This document shows, one piece after another, positions 31,868 to 42,609 of a DNA stretch of 64,000 nt. The stretch comes from Macrosoma leucophasiata. Taxonomy: Eukaryota; Arthropoda; Insecta; Lepidoptera; Hedylidae. The position numbers were made by a program, and so were the translations under genes. The notes under the pieces are model-generated. The model was given only the letters and a program-made list of their open reading frames with translations, was not told the DNA's origin and made no database searches. The stretch covers positions 21,192,501 to 21,256,500 of the forward strand of contig JAWQUS010000027.1 in assembly GCA_036365455.1 (NCBI GenBank), in the 5' to 3' direction. Positions within the stretch are counted from its first letter, which is position 1. The number at the start of each line of letters is the position of its first letter.

Positions 31868-32150
31868 TTTAACTGGTGGTAGAGTTCCAGTGTAGGAGCT
31901 CGAGGACATAGGCTCCACCGCATTACCTAATATATCCGCCGCCAAGTGGTAGTATTCAGCACTATCGTGTTCCGGTTAGATGGTAATGTATGGCCCCGTA
32001 TCACAGAGACAACAAATAAGGTCTAAGGGGTGGCAACGCATCTGCATTTTTACCTCTGGTCTTTATGTAAGTGTCTATAGGCTGCAGTCATCACTTAACA
32101 TCTATGTGAACTGTATGCTTGTTTGCCACCATAGATAAAAAATACCTAAG
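31868..32150 (+). mobile_element. SINE-M, subfamily II
   Basis: TTTTTAACTGGTGGTAGAGTTCC to TTGCCACCATAGATAAAAAA, with a short deletion in the CCCCGTAT...CACAGAGAC part. Confidence 0.85.
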
Positions 32151-32245
32151 TGATTTCGAAGACGAAGTGTCATTTCACTTCTAGAACAACTTTAAATAGC
32201 GAAGGAAGCTGGCAATATTCTTATCCACATGCAATCCCTACTAAT

Positions 32246-32420
32246 ATTACAAATGCGAAAGTAACTCTGTCTGTCTGTTACCTTTTGATGTCCAAAAGAC
32301 TGAACTGATTTTAAAGAAATTTGCTACTGAGATAGAGCTGACTTTGAGAAAGAACATAGGCTACTTAGTAATTTATAAAACGACACCCACGCGGGCGAAG
32401 CCGCGGGCAACAGCTAGTAC
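32246..32420 (-). mobile_element. Helitron-like short repeat (CTAGT end)
   Basis: CTACTAATATTACAAATGCG, AAAGTAACTCTGTCTGTC, GAGATAGAGCTGACTTTG and GCGGGCGAAGCCGCGGGCAA, then CAGCTAGTA. This is a layout very common in lepidopteran genomes. Confidence 0.55.
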
Positions 32421-32544
32421 CTAATGAAGTTAATACTATTTTATTTATTTTTTGCTCCGTACCCTACACAATTTGTCCCATAACCTCATGGTTGACTGTC
32501 AGAGGATGCCTAGTGGCATTTAGTCCGCCATATGGACAATGTGC

Positions 32545-32800
32545 ATAAAAGTTTTTTTTTTTTTATGTTATGGAAGTGGCAAACAAGCATGCAGTTCACA
32601 TTGATGTTAAGTGATGACTGCAGCCTATAGACACTCACACAAAGACCAAGGTCAAAATGCAGATGCGTTGCCACTCCTGAGGCCTAAGGTGTTATGCCTC
32701 TGTGCCGGAAATTACAGGGCCGTACATGACCACCTGACCGGAACACGATAGTGCCGAACACTACCATTTAGCGGCAAGTATATTAGGTATATTAGGTAAG
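32545..32800 (-). mobile_element. SINE-M, 5'-truncated, recent
   Basis: A long T-run, then ATGTTATGGAAGTGGCAAAC to GGCAAGTATATTAGG. It stops before the box A region. Confidence 0.85.
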
Positions 32801-33015
32801 TATAAGCAAATTAAATTAAATTTACGCTCTAGTAAAAGATTTAAAGTTATGCTTGTTATGAAAAAAACCTGTTTTCACAAAGGCGTCAAAGATCACTCTT
32901 GATAGCTATAGGTAATAGTCGGTAAACGACGTTGAGTGATGAATCGTGGTTATAAGGTACGATTTGTCGATGTCCATTGTTAAGGTAGATTCAGATATCG
33001 CTGGACGAATAGTTT

Positions 33016-33068
33016 TTACTGGTAGAGTTCTAGTATCGGCGTTCGGGGGCGTAGGCACCCAGTGCATT
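33016..33068 (+). mobile_element. SINE-M 5' fragment
   Basis: TTTACTGGTAGAGTTCTAGT to GGCACCCAGTGCATTA. The flanking 32801-33015 and 33070-33540 hold nothing assigned. Confidence 0.5.
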
Positions 33069-33543
33069 AACCTTTTCGAAGCCACAGTAGAAACCAAAAA
33101 AAATATGTCCGAGAAGCTACCGTGTTATAATGTAAACAACATCCTGTTGCAAATAGAGATGTAACAATGATCGTACGATGTAAAAATATTATAAAATTAG
33201 TATCGTTACTGTCCACGATACGTGGTTTTATTACCAAACAATAAAATAAAGAACGTAACGAAATACATTTATATCTGTATAGAGTTGGTGTCGACTACAG
33301 CCGTCAATGGCTCTTAAACCCCAAATCATGTGTGTCAGCTAGTGCCGTCGGTGCCTTCGAAAAAGTGAATTTATCTATAGCGGCCACATAGAGCGTCACC
33401 TAGTGGAACGCTGAAGAAGCATAAAGCATTTATCTTGTACGGAAGATGGCGACTAAAGTTGCATCGCACTTACAAAGTTTACGCAAGAATTGCCGTATAT
33501 ATAACTTCCCAACGCTAATCGTTGAGCCACGACCCACCAGGGG

Positions 33544-33964
33544 GCCGACCGCCTAACTCTAATGCATTCGTTTTGGACGTTTTCTTGTCAGTCTCGTACC
33601 CCCTATTTAAACATTTCGTTCTTAAGTTTGTACTTGTGGACAAAAACACTTCTAAGAAAAAAAAAAATATTGGTCGATAGGAAACTGACAAGATGATGTC
33701 ATAATCGAAAGAAAAACGAAAGCATTAAAAAACTTTAAAAAATAAAATACGCTTACACTCACAGCCCCACAGAAGGTATGAACCTATGCCGTGGGTGCCG
33801 TTGTACACAAACAACACATACACAAACACCCAGACCCGAAACAAATATCTGTAGGCCATACAAATATTAGTCTCGGTGCGGGGATCGAACCAGCGACCCT
33901 TCGAATCAAACGGTCATCTCAAACCGCTGGACTAACCGGGTCGCATTAGAGTTAGGCGGTCGGC
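33544..33964. mobile_element. TIR element with 22-bp perfect ends, containing SINE-G
   Basis: The left end (33544-33565, GCCGACCGCCTAACTC...) is perfectly mirrored at 33943-33964. The head of the SINE-G (33748-33942) directly touches the right TIR. The remaining ~180 bp is non-coding. Confidence 0.65.
33748..33942 (-). mobile_element. SINE-G, full length, antisense
   Basis: In reverse it reads ACCCGGTTAGTCCAGCGG (A-box side) then GCTGGTTCGATCCCCGC (B box), a middle TATTTGTTTCGGGTCTGG, and ends GGGGCTGTGAGTGTAAGC. This is a tRNA-derived SINE without a poly(A). Confidence 0.8.
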
Positions 33965-34023
33965 ACCCCAGGTGCTATCGCCTCGTCCGGCCGGAGGATC
34001 CAAGTTTTTCGTCAAAGGAACAT

Positions 34024-34197
34024 TTCCAGTCCCGTAATAACTATCACAGAGGCAAAAAACTCAGGCATAGAGAGAGCTAGCAATGCTTTAAATTTGCTTT
34101 TTAATTTCTGTCTTTGGTAGTGCTGCACTAATCAATAATCATTTAACATCCATGTGTACTACATTCTTGCTTACCACCATAATAAGAAGAAAAAAAT
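34024..34197 (+). mobile_element. SINE-M 3' part, diverged subfamily II
   Basis: CGTAATAACTATCACAGAGG to TGCTTACCACCATAATAAG. Confidence 0.6.
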
Positions 34198-34227
34198 AGA
34201 TTTACTGTTGGGCCTTGGTAATTAAAT

Positions 34228-34516
34228 CATTTTTTTAAAATGTTATGGAAGTGGTAAACAAGGATGCAGTTAACATTGATGTTAAGTGATGACTGCAGCC
34301 TATCGACACCCACACAAAGACCAAGGTCAAAATGCAGACGCGTTACCACTCCTGAGGTCTAAGGTGTTATGCCTCTGTGCCGGAAATTACAGGGCCGTAC
34401 ATTACTACCTGACCGGAACACGATAGTGCTGAACACTACCATTTAGCGGCAAGTATAGGTAATGTGGTGGTGCCGACGCCCACAGGCTTCGTCACTGGAG
34501 CTCTACCACCAGTAAA
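34228..34516 (-). mobile_element. SINE-M, subfamily I
   Basis: TTTTTTTAAAATGTTATGGAAG to GGAGCTCTACCACCAGTAAA, nearly complete. The following 34517-35047 is unassigned apart from a possible SINE-B scrap at 34868-34960. Confidence 0.88.
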
Positions 34517-35047
34517 TGATTATGAGTCTTAAAAGTAATTTCTTAATGTAATAAATTTTAATTTCATATTAAATTGAAACTACTGGTGATAAATATATCA
34601 AAAAATGAAGAAATCGCCTCGGGTGTAATGTGCGTCACTCATAATCAGCAATATGATGCGTAAAACCAAGTTTCAATAGGCGCGGCGTATAAATCTGTTA
34701 CTGAGGTGAAGCCACACATTACGACGGGGTGTGGTCTCAGTGCTAGCGATGAAATCAAAATTATTTCAAAATACTAATTAAGGTAGTAAGGACTAGTGAG
34801 GACTAGTTTAGTTGAAACACATTGTGGATTTCGTTTTTATAGGATTTCGGATTGTTATATTTTTCAGAAGTTTTCCTGTGCCACCTTCGGCGTTTGGTTT
34901 TATGCCTAGAAACAATAGATTCGCCATCTATTCATTATATGAAAGATAAATATAACTGGCGAATCTAATGATCGATCTATGATAGGTTTTGCGTGTAGTT
35001 TATTTAGTAATCTACATGATTATGCTTAACAAAAAAGCGTTTGCGTC

Positions 35048-35295
35048 ACTAAACAGATATACAATGCGAATGTGGATGGTTGCAGAGGCCCAGGAAGACC
35101 AAGACTGACCTACCATGATCAAATAGGTCGAGTTCTGTCTGATGGTGGAGTCAAAAGTCTTAGGAACCAGCGTGCATGTATGAAGAGAATGATGAAGGTA
35201 GACGAGGCACGAGAGGTATGTCAGGACCGGGATATCTGGCGATCTACACTCTCTGCCTACCCCGTTAGGGACCTGGCGTGAAGATACATACATAC
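35048..35295 (+). mobile_element. Family R LINE, last ~250 bp
   Basis: VDGCRGPGRPRLTYHDQIG to PVRDLA and ACATACATAC tail. Intact frame but no upstream domain. Confidence 0.85.
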
Positions 35296-35296
35296 A

Positions 35297-35377
35297 AGCG
35301 TTTGGCGGCAGATAAGTTAGATAATGTGGTGGTGCCTACGCCCTCGAGTCGCTACACTAAAACTCTAAACAGTTAAA
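35297..35377 (-). mobile_element. SINE-M 5' fragment, subfamily II
   Basis: TTTGGCGGCAGATAAG to AACTCTAAACAGTTAAA, directly after the LINE tail. The following 35378-35730 holds nothing. Confidence 0.6.
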
Positions 35378-35732
35378 AAAAATCAGTTTAGATTTTCCGC
35401 TATCATTGAAACCACACGAGTACGATTACATCAAGATGCCTAACAATTTACATGTTCACTATGATTAATGAATACCATTTAGTAATTCGGCTAACTGATA
35501 GTGTAATAATCGATGCAATCATGTACCAATAACTTTTGGTTCTACTTAACGCATCCCTTAATTATCATGAAACTCAATTATTTCATAATTTCAGGTTATA
35601 CCGGTACAATTAAATTGAATATTAATAAATTTTGTATTTTATGATAGGTTAATTAGATTGATTGGGTTTGCCCTAGTTGTGCATTGTACCTACTTGTACA
35701 GGTTATTTTTCCACTGTGCAAGTATTTACCTA

Positions 35733-35861
35733 CCCCTTTATTCATAAACGTATTTTAGCTAAAGTGTTGCTAATCTCTCCTTTGTCTTTTTTATCCTGCA
35801 TATTTGATAATGCAACTGACAAAGACAAAGCATTCTACTCTGTACGTTTATGAATAAGGGG
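35733..35861. mobile_element. MITE, second copy of the 8908 family
   Basis: CCCCTTTATTCATAAACGTA and its mirror at 35843-35861; the centre TAGCTAAAGTGTTG..AATCTCTCC matches 8937-8960. A SINE-M 3' scrap lies at 35882-35958, and 35960-36465 holds nothing. Confidence 0.8.
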
Positions 35862-36518
35862 GTTAGTCTTTAAGGTTTTGAGTAGACGTCTATCTATAGG
35901 CTACAGTCATCATTTAACATAACTATATATATACATGCTTGTATGCCAACATGCAAAAAAACCACCAGTAAACTAAACTAAGTTAAAGTTGCTTGCTATC
36001 TCTATAAATAGTTTCTATCTCTACAAAAAAAAACTGTATCTTTTTGTCTAAGTGTTAATTTTATCATTGTTCGCAGTGTGCTGTTAGTTTTTTCATCTCG
36101 TTTCCATTTTTTAATAAACAACATTACGAAATAAATCATTTACTCAACACATTTCAATGTAAAATATGTAGCATCGAGACATTGACACACTTTTCGGAAA
36201 TTTTGCAATTTTTCTAAAGAAAATTATAAAACTGTCCTTTACTTATGTTAACTAATTCTGTTGTGTTAAGTAGACACAAATTATGTGTTACACAATATGT
36301 ACGACATGTTTTATGTTTTTTGGCTCATTAAATATTTTTTTTATTATTCTTTATCGCTCAATTAGATTTGTGTGAACATGGGTAATTTCATAAACGTATT
36401 TCTCGATGTTATTATACACGTCTTTATGCATGCATATTGCCTCATTATATTGACATAAATATGTATGTATGTATACATCTTCACGCCAGTTACCTAACGG
36501 GGTAGCTAGAGAGTATGT

Positions 36519-36808
36519 TTTTACTGGTGGTAGAGCTCCAGTGACGGAGCTCGCGGGCGTAGGCACCACCGCATTACCTAATATACTTGCCGCTAAATGG
36601 TAGTGTTCAGCACTATCGTGTTCCGGTCAGGTGGTAATGTACGGCTTTGTAATCGCCGGCACAGAGGCATAACACCTTAGGCCTCAGGAGTGGTAACGCA
36701 TCTGCATTTTGACCTCGGTCTTTGTGTGGGTGTCTATAGGCTGCAGTCATCACTAAACATCAATGTGAACTGCATGCTTGTTTGCCGCTTCCGTGACATA
36801 AAAAAAAA
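36519..36808 (+). mobile_element. SINE-M, subfamily I, full length
   Basis: TTTACTGGTGGTAGAGCTCC to GTGACATAAAAAAAAA. The likely target duplication is AGTATG/AGTGTG. Confidence 0.9.
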
Positions 36809-36848
36809 GTGTGAAGCGCCAGACATCCCGGTCCTGACTCACCTCCCG

Positions 36849-37128
36849 TTTACTGGTGGTAGAGCTCCAGTGACGAAGCTCGCGGGCGTAGGCACCACCG
36901 CATTACCTAATATACTTGCCGCTAAATGGTAGTGTTCAACACTATCGTGTTCCGGTCAGGTGGTAATGTACGGCTTTGTAATCGCCGGCACAGAGGCATA
37001 AGACCTTAGGCCTCAGGAGTGGTAACGCATCTGGTCTTTGTGTGGGTGTCTATAGGCTGCAGTCATCACTTAACATCAATGTGAACTGCATACTTGTTTA
37101 CCACTTCCATTACATAAAAAAAAAAAAA
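36849..37128 (+). mobile_element. SINE-M, subfamily I, with 11-bp target duplication
   Basis: TTTACTGGTGGTAGAGCTCC to poly(A). CTCACCTCCCG flanks it at 36838-36848 and 37129-37139. It shares GTACGGCTTTGTAATCGCCG with its left neighbour. Confidence 0.93.
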
Positions 37129-37563
37129 CTCACCTCCCGTGCTTCATCTATATTCATCATTCTCTTCATACATGCACGCCGATTCCTAAGACTTTTGTTT
37201 GGCGAAAATAACGTATTTGAACCAGTATACTCGGCGCTCCACGCTCTCTACCCCGTAAGAATATATTATAACATGTAAGCTGGCGTCGAGACGTGACGGT
37301 GCTACTTCCACTAAGGAAGAATTTTCTTCTTCTGGAAGAGAATTCTTTTGCAGTCGGTCAACCGAAGAATGACAGTGAAAGCATTCCAATGAAGTGGTGG
37401 TAAGTGCAATAACGCAAGATGGGCAGCAACGTCAATTAGCGCCACTGCAATCAGCAATCGGCATGACAAGCGCAGCGATTATAGAATAGAATAAAACTTA
37501 ATTTGCAACAACAGCTTAAAACTTAACTAAATACAAGTAAAATATTTTAAAAACTACAAATTG

Positions 37564-37943
37564 TTTTATTTTTAAAGAAAAATGGAAAGAAAAATTTGAC
37601 TTCAGGCGAGACTCGAACTCGCGACCTACTGGGAATCTAGTCCAGCCGCTCTTCCAATTGAGCTACTGAAGCCCTGCCCGATTTGTCAAATCTTTCCTTC
37701 ACATCTATTGCATTGCTTTATGGTAGCAGCAGCGCCATCTATTACCAACTATGCTAGTTAGGCAACCGATATAATAGACTTTTCAGTTTATTGAATATCG
37801 TAAAGAAGTCGCTTTTACCCTTAATAATTGTTAATGTTTTTTTTGTCAATTGGAAGAGCGGCTGGACTAGATTCCCAGTAGGTCGCGAGTTCGAGTCTCG
37901 CCTGAAGTCAAATTTTTCTTTCCATTTTTCTTTAAAAATAAAA
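37564..37943. repeat. 98-bp perfect inverted repeat of SINE-T
   Basis: 37564-37661 and 37846-37943 are exact reverse complements, separated by 184 bp. Each arm holds most of a SINE-T: a tRNA-like head with D arm, T arm GCGAGTTCGAGTCTCGC and 3' stem, then TTTTTCTTTCCATTTTTC. A direct repeat AACTACAAATTGTT flanks the unit at 37552-37565 and 37985-37998. 37196-37551 holds a family E scrap (37395-37480) and otherwise nothing. Confidence 0.9.
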
Positions 37944-38029
37944 TTTATTTCACAAGCATGTGTTAATGCGAAATAATATAAAACAACTACAAATTGTTGT
38001 TATGGAATGGCATATCCCCCTAAGAGCCC

Positions 38030-38300
38030 TTTCACGTGGGCGATTTTATCGCCGCGAGTTATTTACCGTCGCGATAACGCCGCGTGCTATATGGAGAGGC
38101 TTTGGTCACAGTACAATAAATATGAACAGTATGGAAACTACGTACAACACACTGAAACAAACATACGCATCGACGCAGCACCACGAGAACCGCTTAGGGG
38201 CCTCGTCGATGCGGGTGTTTGTGTGAGTGTGCCGTTTAGTTTCCATACTGTTGATATTTGTACTGTGCTTTGGTCCCGCGGTGGACATCTTTCGGCTGAC
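38030..38300. mobile_element. Foldback element, imperfect ~75-bp arms
   Basis: CACAGTACAATAAATATGAA, CAGTATGGAAACTA...CGCATCGACG at 38107-38180 is mirrored at about 38200-38268. The flank CACGTGGGCGATTTTATCGC is GC-rich. Non-coding MITE-like. Confidence 0.6.
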
Positions 38301-38329
38301 ATGGAGAAGGACCAGTAATGCCAGTCCCC

Positions 38330-39030
38330 AGGCCTACGGGCTCCTAAAACTGACGAAATATCGGCGACAATTTCAACAAACAAGGAAGTATATATTGCAA
38401 TACAGACAACTAAAAAAATCATTCAATCCAAGGTGCTATTTCTACAATGTTACATTCTGGCATCAAACAAATTGGATGGGTGAAACTAATTAACACAATC
38501 TCGAAATTACAAGAGTGTTAATATAAATTACAAGCAATTAAATAAAAGTAATAAATGGGGTTACGTAAAACATTGGTGATAGCTTAACGAGTTGGCTATA
38601 AAGTTTATGGTGGCCATGTTACTAAATGATATAACAATATCAGCAATATCTTTGAATTCATTTTGTACTAAAACCGGCCAAGGGTCTGTCGACGAGTAAT
38701 ATAGGGTTCCGTTTGTTTCAACAATTTTATCGAATATTATTGGTAAGTTATAAAGCAAACATAGTTGTGATAATTTTCTTTTTATAAATATAGTATACGA
38801 GCTGTCCCGACGAACTTCGTATCACATAATACCGCTATTAGCAGCCTTTTTTTGTGGAGCAGTAACAAACGAAATACAAACTTTCGCATTTATAATATTA
38901 GTAGGATTACTAGGATTAGTAGAGTAGGATTACCTACCGATGTTTTTTTAGACGTCTAAATACAGCCGTTTTGTGGGCTGGGGAAAGAGGAATTAGTGTA
39001 ACAAAAAATTACACTTTTTAGTATAGGAGA
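38330..39030. other. No gene seen
   Basis: AT-rich; a Helitron-like scrap at 38796-38920 (CGAGCTGTCCCGACGAACTT...TTATAATATTAGTAGG). Confidence 0.45.
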
Positions 39031-39215
39031 GCCCAGGAAAACCAAGTTTGACCTACCTTAACCAAAACAGGTCGAGTTCTGTATGAAGGTGGGGTCAAGT
39101 GTCTTAGCAATCGGAATGCATGTATGAAGAGTAGGATGAATGTCGATGAAGCATGTGAGGTGTGTCAGCACCGGGATATCTGGCGCTCCACACCCTCTGC
39201 CTACCCCGTGATTGG
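39031..39215 (+). mobile_element. Family R LINE 3' fragment, diverged
   Basis: CAGGAAAACCAAGTTTGACC to CACACCCTCTGCCTACCCCG, frameshifted. The following 39220-39815 has a SINE-M scrap near 39395-39435 and nothing else. Confidence 0.7.
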
Positions 39216-39819
39216 CTACGGAACCCTAAATATTAATATGATTTTAATAGTCATTCATTTTAAATTTCATTCAAAATACCTATGAATTAAAGTTTGATAA
39301 TAACGGATGTATTTCGATAGAGTTAAGAAAATACCTTCTGTGGTATTTTGATTTGTTAACAGTTTTATTACGTTTACCGGTTTTACGCGGATGGCCCCGT
39401 AATTTCCGGCACAGATGGTAATCTTAAGCCACAGAGGGCGAATCGTGACCTTTCACATTCTACTAAATAGTGGTCTCAATTTGACCAGCTTAATGGACAA
39501 TAACGCTCTTTCGAGACTGGCCATGTAGGTACATAGGTTTAATAAAAAAAAACCAGCAGGTCTTGTCTCCATCTTTTATATTAAATCGTCCTTTGACGAA
39601 AAACAGGCTATAAAACTACATATTTTATATTAAACTGGTATAGAAAGCGACGGACCGTGATGACCCCTTCGCTTTTTGGTGGAGAAGAATTCTTTAGCTA
39701 GCCTTTATTCTTTAATTTCTTTTCTTTGCAGCCACAGCCCCTCAACCGGGTAAACCATTTGACGGTAAACCATTGCAGTAGGGCAGTAGTAGAAGTAGTG
39801 ATGACTATGGAATACTAGC

Positions 39820-40062
39820 TATTGCCCGGGCTCCGCTAGAGTGTAGGTCGCTTTTGTCGTAACCTGTGGAAACTAAATCATCCCATGGCATCCCACTGGA
39901 ACATTTTTTACAGTATACAAAGTATTCTATAATCTAAGTCAGCTAATACCCTATCTACATAACAAATTTCATCAAAATCCGTTCAGTAGTTTCGGCGTGA
40001 TTGACGGACAAACATCCAAACAAAGAAACTTTCATATTTATAATATAAGTGTGATAGTGTAC
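39820..40062 (+). mobile_element. Helitron-like short repeat
   Basis: ACTAGCTATTGCCCGGGCTCCG to AAAATCCGTTCAGTAGTTTC and ATATTTATAATATAAGTGTG. Non-autonomous; class tentative. Confidence 0.5.
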
Positions 40063-40079
40063 TAGTGTGATTCTTCCGT

Positions 40080-40170
40080 AATGACGCTCACCACTGTTGA
40101 GGACCTCTTTGCGGAAGGCTTTATCCAGCAGTATAAGTCTTTTGGTTGAAGTGACGATGATGATTTAACT
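40080..40170 (+). mobile_element. RTE-clade LINE (family H) 3' tip
   Basis: AAGGCTTTATCCAGCAGTAT, AAGTCTTTTGGTTGAAG and GATGATGAT. Only the last ~90 bp are left. Confidence 0.55.
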
Positions 40171-40336
40171 GATATAAGTATATACTAGTGGTAGACTTCC
40201 AGTGTCAGGTCTCGAGGGCGTAGGCATCACCGGTAGTGTTCTGCACTATCGTGTTCCGGTTAAATGGTAATATAAATATGGCCCCGTAATAAGTATCATG
40301 CAGTCATAACAATTTAGGTCAGGGTTGGCAATGCGT

Positions 40337-40956
40337 TGTCCGTCTCCCGAATGGAGAGGTCCCGGGCTGGCTGACGTGCAGGTGTTCCGCACGCCTCTTG
40401 TCTCTTGTTGGAGCCGAAAGGCTCCGAGGAGGGCTCGGCAACAAGCAGCCAAACTCAAACTCAAACTCGAAAACTCATTTAATCACTTGGAAATAATAGA
40501 ATTTGCTTGTGATAGGTCAAATTACAAATATAAAATTAAAGCGAATAACAACTGATACGTTGATTAATATGTCAAAGTAAACAAAATAAAATAAATAATA
40601 GTCCAAAAATACTTAATAATAAAAAGAGGTATGAACAGAATGTTCCAGACTTTCTTTTACAAACGGCAAGATAAGACTAAACAAAAAAATATCGGACATT
40701 CTATGTCATTCACTAGCAGAGTTCCAAAGCCCACATTACTGAGAAAAAACCTGCCAAACCAAAACTCAGTAGGGTCTTTTTTAAATGTTTAAGATGTTCC
40801 TTAAAACTATTTTCACAATATGACTTTTATAGCCGCATCGGAAAACCCAGGGGTTTTTAGTGGGTAGACGGATGCCTTTCCCGGAGTCCCACTTAACCCA
40901 CCCCTCTCCCCAAGGGTGGGTATGCGTAACGCATTTTCCCCTGGTATGATAAAGGT
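40337..40956 (+). mobile_element. R1-clade LINE 3' UTR inserted in SINE-M
   Basis: CGTCTCCCGAATGGAGAGG, GACGTGCAGGTGTTCCGCAC, GGGGTTTTTAGTGGGTAGAC and CCCTGGTATGATAAAG. The first two blocks match the − strand 3' UTR of the LINE at 24041-24782. No coding part remains. A second LINE 3' UTR sits inside it. Confidence 0.7.
40440..40830 (-). mobile_element. LINE 3' UTR with (TTTGAG)n tail, antisense, nested
   Basis: ACTCAAACTCAAACTCGAAA, ACTCATTTAATCACTTGG and AGCGAATAACAACTGATACG match the 3' UTR at 16490-16620. The right boundary is approximate. Confidence 0.65.
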
Positions 40957-41706
40957 GTTGGCAATGCGTCTGCATGTTGACCTCTAGTTTTTATAAAGAT
41001 GTCTATAAACTGCAATCGCCACTTCCTCACTCTAGCCGTGAGCCGTCATATTAGTGTTGTGCGTCATTAGGGGAGAATATTGTGGGATGAAATAAATATC
41101 ATTATCAATACATATTAAAATATATATATATATATAAATCAATTTCCTATAAAAATAAACCTCAATTCATTTTAAACATATTAATTTATTTAACTTAGAA
41201 AATAATTAATACAATTTGGAAAAGATTCCAGTTATTTAAATACATATATTTATATACATACCATTTTTGATATTCTCTTTGTCGAACAAAAGGTAATTTA
41301 ATCACAAATTACAAATAATTAATTTATTTCAATAATTCAACATATTTAATCGTTCTAAAATACGCATAATATTATTACTATATATTATGATGTATCAAAC
41401 GAATATCTTTAAATGCAAATCAAACATATTCAAAATAACCCCAAATAAAAAAATCAAATGAATAATAAATCAATTATACTAATTGCCATCAAAACAGTAT
41501 TTCCGATACGTAATAGATGACATGTTTTTTGCACTGCCCTCAAACAATTCTTTTTTTTTAGTTAAGTACTGGAAGACATTCAATTCAATTTTGTTATTAA
41601 TAGCTAATAAGACACGTATCTATCAATTAATTCGCATGGATTTATTAATTATGTTATATCTTGTGTTAAAATTTAATATTAAGAATGTACCTATGATATG
41701 TTCTTA

Positions 41707-41938
41707 GGTTTTCGCGAGCTACACTCATTGAAATAAAACTATTTTTACGGATTTATCTCGCGTATATTAAACTAAAATGATTTTTAAAATCAACCCGACG
41801 TTTCGGGCGCTTTTCAGCTTTCCGAGTCTGCCCGGGACCACGGAAGCTGAAAAGCGACCGAAACGTCGGGTTGATTTTAAAAATCATTTTAGTTTAATAT
41901 ACGCGAGATAAATCCGTAAAAATAGTTTTATTTCAATG
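41707..41938. mobile_element. Long palindromic foldback element
   Basis: Arms 41726-41824 and about 41838-41938 are near-perfect reverse complements containing TCTCGCGTATATTAAAC and CCCGACGTTTCGG. The ~15-bp centre is GAGTCTGCCCGGGACC. A single related arm is at 21597-21738. Confidence 0.88.
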
Positions 41939-41939
41939 T

Positions 41940-42540
41940 ACCTATGTAAACGATTTCCGTGATCCTATGTGCAGTGTTTGTTGTAAAGCTATATTTCTCT
42001 GGTAAGTGATTTGTTTTAATCTTTTAATCTCTCCAGACACGAGAAAAATATGACAATTGATATTCAATTGCGTCTCGCCGCCGGTGGCCGTACGATCCTT
42101 GATGGATTAAGAGAAATAAATCTCTTAAACCCGAATATGCTATAATCGCCACGCTAGTTGCCACTTACCATCCATGTAAGATGAATGCTTATTCGCCACC
42201 TTTATTGCATACAAAATCGAAATATATTATTATGTACCATACCTAATCTAGAGCTTGAAATGAAGCCATAGACAAACATTTCAATAATATTTATACGTTT
42301 ATTGTCGCTCGATGCTATACCATACGAACAGCATTTCGCCATTTCACGCGACGTTCGATTACCAAACATTCTTGTTAAAATACAAAATGCCCACTTTGTC
42401 GCGAGATCACAACGAGAACAGCTATTTAGTTCACAGTGCAATACCTACTCAGATGGTTATGGTTATGTGTAATGTATACTTTTATTGAGCCGTCGTGTTG
42501 GCAAAATCGAAATGGATGTTTCTGTCTTTATTTATAGGTT
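41940..42540. other. No gene; SINE-M 3' scrap
   Basis: TGCCACTTACCATCCATGTA...TTCGCCACC near 42158-42215 is an eroded SINE-M end. Otherwise nothing. Confidence 0.4.
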
Positions 42541-42609
42541 GGGAAACTGCAGAATCATTTCGTTCATCCAGATATGGTGCAAACCTAATTTTTACGCATA
42601 TATATTTTT

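Larger units (their letters stand above)
36466..37195 (-). mobile_element. Family R LINE 3' end split by two SINE-M copies
   Basis: Antisense pieces at 36466-36518 (ATCTTCACGCC...), 36809-36848 (AAGCGCCAGACATCCCGGTC) and 37129-37195 (CTCTTCATACATGCACGCC) are in register with the intact copies. Two sense SINE-M insertions separate them. Confidence 0.78.
40183..41030 (+). mobile_element. SINE-M subfamily II split by a LINE insertion
   Basis: The 5' part is 40183-40336 and the 3' part 40957-41030 (TTGGCAATGCGTCTGCATG...). The 13-bp duplication GTTGGCAATGCGT (40324-40336, 40957-40969) brackets the insert. 41031-41700 is AT-rich with nothing assigned. Confidence 0.85.

Noticed and set aside
37600..37680. 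tRNA gene on the − strand (good T arm, D arm and acceptor stem)
   Set aside because: The anticodon stem is imperfect, the same sequence continues into the SINE-T tail, and an identical inverted copy is 184 bp away. It is a SINE head, not a tRNA gene.
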